64,000 bases of DNA, from assembly GCF_042664795.1 (NCBI RefSeq), contig NZ_JBHTBN010000007.1, positions 65,798-129,797 on the forward strand, given 5' to 3'. Source of the DNA: Jejudonia soesokkakensis (GTDB taxonomy: Bacteria > Bacteroidota > Bacteroidia > Flavobacteriales > Flavobacteriaceae). Below, one piece after another: positions 59,744 through 64,000 of the stretch. Position numbers and translations under genes: made by a program. The stretch's first letter is position 1, and the number at the start of each line of letters is the position of its first letter. The notes beneath the pieces are model-generated. The model was not told the origin of the DNA, searched no databases, and worked only from the letters and a program-made list of their open reading frames with translations.

Positions 59744-60553
59744 ATGAAGAAGCTATTATATCTTATTTTTTTCTTCGGAATAGTAACTAGTTGTGAAGAT
59801 GTTATCGATATTGATTTAAATGATAGTGAACCCAGACTAGTTATCGATGCTGGTATTTTTCATTTTAAAGAACAGGATCGCAACCGGGTTCAGATTAAAC
59901 TAACCGAAACAGCACCATTTTTTGGGGAAGGACCACAATTCGTCAGAAATGCCAGAGTTACTATTATAGCAGAAGACGGAACTCAATATCCTATTGAAGA
60001 AGCTCCAAGTGGCGGATTTTATACAATGGAAAATTTTCCATTGGTAGAAAATAGTAATTATCGCTTGGAGATTTTACATGACAATGAATTATACACCGCC
60101 ACGGAGCAACTAGAATTGGTCCCTTCATTAGAATTTGTAGAACAAAATAATGAAGGCGGATTTACAGGGGAAGATATTGAACTCAAGGCCTTTTTTACAG
60201 ACCCTGAAGATGCTGATAATTTCTATTTTTTTGAAGGATTATCGCAGCGAGGATCAGTCTACGATACTTTTTTTGATGAATTTTTCAACGGAAATTTAAT
60301 CTTTGGATTTTACTTTGTTGATGATCTCGAAAGTGGAGATTCTGTAAAATTTAAACTGCATGGCATAGATGAACAATTCTATAACTTTATGTTTACACTT
60401 TTACAACAGAGTTCAGATCAAAGCGATGGTCCTTTTGAAACACAACCTGCAACAGTACGGGGCAATATAATTAATGAGACCAATGAGGATAATTTTCCGT
60501 TGGGATATTTTAGAATTTCTGAAGTTTCTACTTTAGATTATCTAGTAGAATAA
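59744..60553 (+). CDS. DUF4249 lipoprotein, partner of the TonB-dependent receptor
   Basis: 269 residues from ATG 59744 (MKKLLYLIFFFGIVTSC), giving a lipobox with Cys at residue 17; longer in-frame readings run inside the receptor gene. The DUF4249 pattern is VIDIDLNDSEPRLVIDAG and RNRVQIKLTETAPFF with NARVTIIAEDG. These lipoproteins occur directly downstream of TonB-dependent receptors; function is thought to be ligand capture at the surface, by analogy with SusD. Starts four bases after the receptor stop. Confidence 0.88.
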   Translation: MKKLLYLIFFFGIVTSCEDVIDIDLNDSEPRLVIDAGIFHFKEQDRNRVQIKLTETAPFFGEGPQFVRNARVTIIAEDGTQYPIEEAPSGGFYTMENFPLVENSNYRLEILHDNELYTATEQLELVPSLEFVEQNNEGGFTGEDIELKAFFTDPEDADNFYFFEGLSQRGSVYDTFFDEFFNGNLIFGFYFVDDLESGDSVKFKLHGIDEQFYNFMFTLLQQSSDQSDGPFETQPATVRGNIINETNEDNFPLGYFRISEVSTLDYLVE

Positions 60554-60571
60554 CAAATTGTACCTTTGTAT

Positions 60572-61387
60572 ATGAGTTTTATAAAAACAACTGAAGCGGA
60601 TTCTAATCACGATCATTTAGAAAAAATGACTGTTAAAGAATTAGTTACCGCTATTAATTCCGAAGATAAAACCGTTGCCTTTGCCGTTGAAAAGGCTCTC
60701 CCACAAATCATCAAATTGACCGAGGCTGTTTCAGAAGCGCTAAAGAATGGCGGAAGATTATTTTACATTGGTGCCGGCACCAGCGGGAGATTAGGAGTGG
60801 TAGATGCCAGTGAGTGCCCACCCACCTTTGGAGTGGAACAGGGTCTTGTTGTAGGGTTGATCGCTGGAGGAGATAAAGCCATTAGAAAAGCAGTCGAATT
60901 TGCCGAAGACAACGAAAATGAAGGCTGGAAAGATTTACAATCCGAAAATATTTCAGAAAAAGATATCGTTATTGGTATTGCAGCTTCTGGAACAACACCC
61001 TATGTGATTAGTGCTTTAAAAAAATGCAATGAAAATAAGATTATGACGGGATGCATAACCTGCAATGATGGAAGTCCTATAGCAATGACCGCTACGCTAC
61101 CCGTTGTTGTTATGGTAGGTCCAGAATTTGTAACCGGAAGTTCAAGAATGAAAGCTGGTACCGCACAGAAAATGGTACTGAATATGATTTCAACAGCAGC
61201 TATGATCCAGTTAGGAAGGGTAAAAGGGAATAAAATGGTCGATATGCAACTAAGTAATAACAAACTAGTAGCCCGCGGAACACATATGATTATGAATGAA
61301 ACCGGACTCGACGAAGCAAAAGCTGCACAATTATTAAATGACCACCGAAGCGTTCGCAACGCTATCAATTCAATTAGGAATGGGTAA
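60572..61387 (+). CDS. murQ: N-acetylmuramic acid 6-phosphate etherase
   Basis: 271 residues from ATG 60572 (MSFIKTTEADSNHDHLEKMT). It removes lactate from MurNAc-6-phosphate in cell-wall recycling. SIS domain FYIGAGTSGRLGVVDASECPPTFGV contains the catalytic Glu; VIGIAASGTTPYV and GSSRMKAGTAQKMVLNMIST follow. The expected Flavobacteria form. It overlaps the next gene by eight bases. A TACCTTTG sequence sits just before the ATG but is too close to serve a leadered transcript. Confidence 0.97.
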   Translation: MSFIKTTEADSNHDHLEKMTVKELVTAINSEDKTVAFAVEKALPQIIKLTEAVSEALKNGGRLFYIGAGTSGRLGVVDASECPPTFGVEQGLVVGLIAGGDKAIRKAVEFAEDNENEGWKDLQSENISEKDIVIGIAASGTTPYVISALKKCNENKIMTGCITCNDGSPIAMTATLPVVVMVGPEFVTGSSRMKAGTAQKMVLNMISTAAMIQLGRVKGNKMVDMQLSNNKLVARGTHMIMNETGLDEAKAAQLLNDHRSVRNAINSIRNG

Positions 61388-61604
61388 AGAACATACAGAT
61401 TTAAAATTATTAGTTCAAGGGCTCAAACGACTTGCACTTGCTATTCCGTTGTTAGTACTAACTACCTATATTTTTAATTTTGCTTTTTTAAACAAAGACA
61501 CCATTCCACTTTATATATTTATGATCCTTGGGATTGTTGCTATGGCGGCAACTATCTACCTTATGTTTAATGGAATTAAGAAAATTCTGAATTCTATTTT
61601 TTAA
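61380..61604 (+). CDS. DUF6095-like small membrane protein
   Basis: 74 residues from ATG 61380 (MGKEHTDLKLLVQGLKRLALAIP). Two membrane helices (about 19-36 and 45-62). This short two-helix protein belongs to a Flavobacteria-specific family I know as DUF6095, no function known. It overlaps the end of murQ by eight bases in another frame, so is translated with it, and overlaps the convergent DUF1579-like gene by 11 bases. Confidence 0.7.
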   Translation: MGKEHTDLKLLVQGLKRLALAIPLLVLTTYIFNFAFLNKDTIPLYIFMILGIVAMAATIYLMFNGIKKILNSIF

Positions 61605-62106
61605 CTTTTTTATAAAGTCCGTCAAAGGCAGTTGACCAAGTATTTTTAGATACCTGTAATACTTCCCAGTGCTGACGTACTGTTCCATCTTTATTATCTG
61701 TCCACGTAATTCTATTCACAATTTTTTCGCCTTGAAGATTTGTAGTTTCTTCGCTAGATAGTATCATGGCACCATCTTTAAAACTACCTTTTAAATGAAG
61801 GCTTTGGCCTCCATTATCAACCCAAATCTGTTCCCATAGCTTTTCTTTATAATTGTAATAATTATAACTTGTACCTGTATAAGTTCCTTTAGAACTTGTC
61901 CAATTTTCTTTTAGAACACAGTTTCCTTGAATTTTTTCTATATAATTGGTGCCCGCTAAAGAACCATCTGGATTAAAAGCTTCCCAGTCACCAATCCAAA
62001 AATTAAATTGATTGTGTGTTTCTGTACAGCAATTACACTTTAATTCCTGTGCCTCGATGAATGGACAAAACATAAATGTAAGAGAAATAAGAAGTATGTA
62101 TTTCAT
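61594..62106 (-). CDS. DUF1579-like secreted protein
   Basis: 170 residues with a signal peptide ending EAQ. The pattern NQFNFWIGDWEAFNPDGSLAG and ENWTSSKGTYTGTSYNYYNYKEKLWEQIWVDNGG (by position, about 36-95) resembles the DUF1579/lipocalin-like group, which has a beta-barrel with no known ligand. CNCC just after the signal cleavage suggests an early disulfide pair. It lies eight bases downstream of the T9SS beta-propeller gene and may be cotranscribed with it. Confidence 0.72.
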   Translation of the reverse strand: MKYILLISLTFMFCPFIEAQELKCNCCTETHNQFNFWIGDWEAFNPDGSLAGTNYIEKIQGNCVLKENWTSSKGTYTGTSYNYYNYKEKLWEQIWVDNGGQSLHLKGSFKDGAMILSSEETTNLQGEKIVNRITWTDNKDGTVRQHWEVLQVSKNTWSTAFDGLYKKVKK

Positions 62107-62113
62107 ATTCCTT

Positions 62114-63463
62114 TTATTCAGATTTAATAAGTGTTACAGATTGAGAGTGTGTATCAAAATCAATTCGTAAAATATAGGATGCCACAGCTAAACCTGTAAC
62201 ATCTAAGGATACTACTTGAGTTGTATACCTTTTCTCAAATACCACTTGCCCTAATTTATTTATAACTGAAATTTTATTGATTATTTCAGGATGTTGCACT
62301 GTAACTATATCTCTCGCTGGATTTGGATATAGTACAATAGGCGTGAACTTTACATCAGTTAGACCTAAAATTATATTTATTGTCACCTCAAAAGGTTCGC
62401 TAGGACACCCTCCTTCAAAATTAACCGCAAAATAGGATTCCCCATCTTCCAATACCGTAGTTAAAGGTAATGGATTTACTCCTGCAAGGGCGTCTGCTTC
62501 TGTAGCATACCACGTGACATCCATTGGTGTAATTACAATATCTTCTAAAGTTGAACCCTCAGCTAAATTCTGAACAGCATCTCCCGAAGGTGCTGCGGGA
62601 GCAGTGCACGGAGTCAAATTTAGTCTTCCGAAAAATTGAGAAGCATCCATAGAAAGATTAGTGGTTGAACCATCAGAAGGATCTAAGATCTCAACACCAG
62701 CACTACTAGAAATTAAAACATTCCCATCCTCTAAGGCCGCTACTCCCCTTAAATTACTAAATTCATAGGAGTTAACAATTGTACCATCTGTGATTGAAAA
62801 TTCATAAAAGCCATTAGGATTCCCTCCAGAAGAACTAAAGACAGAAGCATATACTGTATTTTCGGTTTCATTTAATTCTATTTGCTGAATAAATTGAACC
62901 ACACCTTCTTCTACAATATTTCCAAGTACATTCCCATTATAATCACGCCTTTCAATTTTAGATTCACTTCCTATGTAAGAAATATATACTTCACCTCCTA
63001 CATCTATAATATCAAAAGCTGAACTTGTGCCACTAGTTGGATAAAATCCTAAATTATTTCCATCAAGATCAAATCGAATAAGTGCTTCTCCAGGAGCACT
63101 ATTTCCAGAACCAGCATTTGTAACCCACACTTCACTGTTATTCACTACAGCTAAGCCCTTAATATTATCTAGACCGACGTCAATAGTTGATATAAAATTT
63201 CCATCTAAATCAAATATATCAATACGATCTGCAATTTGATCTGTGATCCAGATTTTATCAATTACCTGCAAAATACCTTTAGGTGTAGAGGGACTCAATG
63301 GTGATAGGTCTATAAAGCTTGGATCAACAATGGATCCATCACTCGGATCTAAAAGTACGACAAGTGGATCTTGAATTACTGCAATTCTTTCTTGCGCTTT
63401 TATATGAGTAAAGCTAGAAATACAAAGTAGTAATAATAACGGAAAGTAATTTTTTAAGCTCAT
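62114..63463 (-). CDS. Secreted beta-propeller protein with T9SS sorting domain
   Basis: 449 residues. Signal peptide (about 1-23), then a beta-propeller-like region with repeated units such as VEVLDPSDGSIV / IDIFDLDGNFISTIDVG / LIRFDLDGNNLGF, about 240 residues, similar to NHL or YncE propellers. A segment DVTWYATEADALAGVNPLPLTT is an Ig-like domain common in Flavobacteria cell-surface proteins. The last 75 residues start LYPNPARDIVTVQHPE and end with VASYILRIDF...VTLIKSE, a T9SS type A sorting domain. Adhesion or ligand binding is inferred. Confidence 0.85.
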   Translation of the reverse strand: MSLKNYFPLLLLLCISSFTHIKAQERIAVIQDPLVVLLDPSDGSIVDPSFIDLSPLSPSTPKGILQVIDKIWITDQIADRIDIFDLDGNFISTIDVGLDNIKGLAVVNNSEVWVTNAGSGNSAPGEALIRFDLDGNNLGFYPTSGTSSAFDIIDVGGEVYISYIGSESKIERRDYNGNVLGNIVEEGVVQFIQQIELNETENTVYASVFSSSGGNPNGFYEFSITDGTIVNSYEFSNLRGVAALEDGNVLISSSAGVEILDPSDGSTTNLSMDASQFFGRLNLTPCTAPAAPSGDAVQNLAEGSTLEDIVITPMDVTWYATEADALAGVNPLPLTTVLEDGESYFAVNFEGGCPSEPFEVTINIILGLTDVKFTPIVLYPNPARDIVTVQHPEIINKISVINKLGQVVFEKRYTTQVVSLDVTGLAVASYILRIDFDTHSQSVTLIKSE

Positions 63464-63570
63464 AGGTAAGTTTTAGTTTTTAAGATAAGGGTAAGATACT
63501 AATTATTATGAAAGTAGCAAATTTAGTACGCGCTAGCATAATAGTACTTATAGACTATATTCCTTCTTTA

Positions 63571-63695
63571 AGGGCACCTCCCGCTCTTTAGCGGGACCAC
63601 GCTATTCGCTGTAGTTTTGCCTCGATAAGTTGCTCGGCAAAAGCTGTCGCTGCTACTGGCCTGCCTTTGGCAGGTCGCTGGTGCAGTATCTACTC
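63571..63695. repeat. GC-rich stem-loop element of unknown type
   Basis: In a 537-base gap otherwise AT-rich, a short GC-rich stretch holds CCCGCT/AGCGGG (63580-63595), TTTTGCC/GGCAAAA (63615-63642) and CCTGCC/GGCAGG (63660-63674). The composition and regular stem order differ from the surroundings. It looks like a repeated element of the REP kind, such as are spread in Flavobacteria, but only one copy lies in this window, so its repeated nature is not shown. Confidence 0.5.
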
Positions 63696-63957
63696 ATTAT
63701 TGAATAAGGTTATAAAAAAAAGTATTGATATTTAGCTGGGTATTGCGCTTAAAAAAGGGACAGTCATTTCTAAATCTTCCTTATAAAAAAGCGGCGACAC
63801 TACATTGACCAGTTTTAGTAGCATATAATAGAAGTAAGATTGGCTATTTGAAACGCACAGCGCAGTAAAAATGTAATTTTTCAGTGTACACTTTTTTGCT
63901 GTGCTATCCAACGCGCTTAGTGTAGAAGAGCAGGTCATGTCACTTTACTACAAAAAA

Positions 63958-63987
63958 AAGACCCAATCATTTAAATGATTGGGTCTT
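63958..63987 (-). terminator. Perfect 15-bp palindrome, probable rRNA operon terminator
   Basis: AAGACCCAATCATTT meets its exact reverse complement with no gap. On the minus strand it is followed by eight T's, so it ends a transcript coming from beyond the right edge of the window. Confidence 0.85.
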
Positions 63988-63990
63988 ATA

Positions 63991-64000
63991 AGAAGGCGGC
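63991..64000 (-). rRNA. rrf: Probable 3' end of 5S rRNA (cut by window edge)
   Basis: On the minus strand the last ten bases read GCCGCCTTCT, which matches the closing helix 3' end of Flavobacteria 5S rRNA as I recall it, and a strong terminator follows at once. The same bases could also be the last codons (Ala-Ala-Phe-Leu-stop) of a protein gene. Too short to be sure; the region beyond is needed. Confidence 0.5.

Noticed and set aside
60561..60568. TACCTTTG as a promoter for murQ
   Set aside because: The start codon is only four bases further on, so a transcript from it would begin at or after the ATG and the conserved N-terminus would be lost.
63732..63938. Minus-strand 68-codon frame near the right edge
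   Set aside because: No motif, no promoter or start signal; lies in non-coding DNA downstream of the probable rRNA operon.
1..64000. CRISPR arrays, prophage, IS elements, toxin-antitoxin or restriction systems
   Set aside because: No regularly spaced repeats, integrase, transposase, nuclease-methylase pair or typical toxin was seen on either strand.

Overview
The window is a housekeeping-dense stretch of chromosome from a bacterium of the Bacteroidota, almost certainly a Flavobacteriaceae. The signs are low GC, very short intergenic gaps, promoter-like TAnnTTTG elements (the Bacteroidota -7 box) instead of E. coli boxes, weak Shine-Dalgarno sites with several TTG/GTG starts, C-terminal type IX secretion (T9SS) sorting domains, a PorD-type T9SS component, TonB-receptor/DUF4249 pairs, an RprXY-like two-component pair and a 950-residue CarB. 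I saw no prophage, CRISPR array, IS transposase or classical defence island.

Layout. 1-6.7 kb: the end of a secreted cupredoxin-like T9SS protein, carB, rpmH, a small TPR membrane protein, a half-size TauE/SafE permease with a lytic transglycosylase, and an alpha/beta hydrolase. 6.8-18 kb: pirin with a mini-GNAT, mtaB, a four-helix-bundle (S23/IVS-type) gene lying between GGAAG-type minirepeats, an orphan OppA-like lipoprotein, a type II NADH dehydrogenase, an ECF sigma factor with a membrane partner, a secreted M43 metalloprotease lipoprotein, a zinc-ligand-free sirtuin coupled to an all-helical protein, and a YggS-type PLP protein. 18-23.6 kb: an exonuclease/GIY-YIG fusion, a K+ channel with a zinc ribbon, miaA and the two-component pair. 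23.6-37.8 kb: a long minus-strand block (coaE, ybbR, GT2, fabI, recN, porD, coaBC, rpoZ, bamD, dapA, DUF6913-like, ligA, LOG, prmC, GNAT) joining DNA repair, CoA and fatty-acid synthesis, lysine/DAP synthesis and envelope assembly. 37.8-45 kb: ribD, a DMT transporter, yigZ, a thioesterase divergent from dnaA, an LMW phosphatase, a secreted PQQ-type sugar dehydrogenase and an RsmI-like methylase. 45-49.1 kb: two tandem lysozyme-like paralogues, mltG, a GNAT and dapF (cell wall). 49.2-54.5 kb: a DegQ-type protease, a long GAPDH, a GNAT, a TPR protein, trmD and rplS. 54.5-63.5 kb: a hairpin-rich 575-bp gap, monomeric isocitrate dehydrogenase, a TonB receptor with DUF4249 lipoprotein, murQ, DUF6095, a DUF1579-like protein and a T9SS beta-propeller protein. 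The right edge carries a GC-rich stem-loop element and a strong terminator that probably closes an rRNA operon entering from outside, with the last bases matching a 5S rRNA 3' end.

The least explained parts are non-coding: the hairpin array at 54.70-54.94 kb, a terminator-ended structured gap at 46.50-46.64 kb with no plus-strand gene in front of it, the GC-rich element at 63.57-63.69 kb, the repeat-flanked four-helix-bundle gene at 9.18-9.69 kb whose right repeat now encodes part of a neighbour's signal peptide, and a phased TTAAC array in front of the two-component operon. All reading was by eye; family names rest on motif recognition, not on searches.
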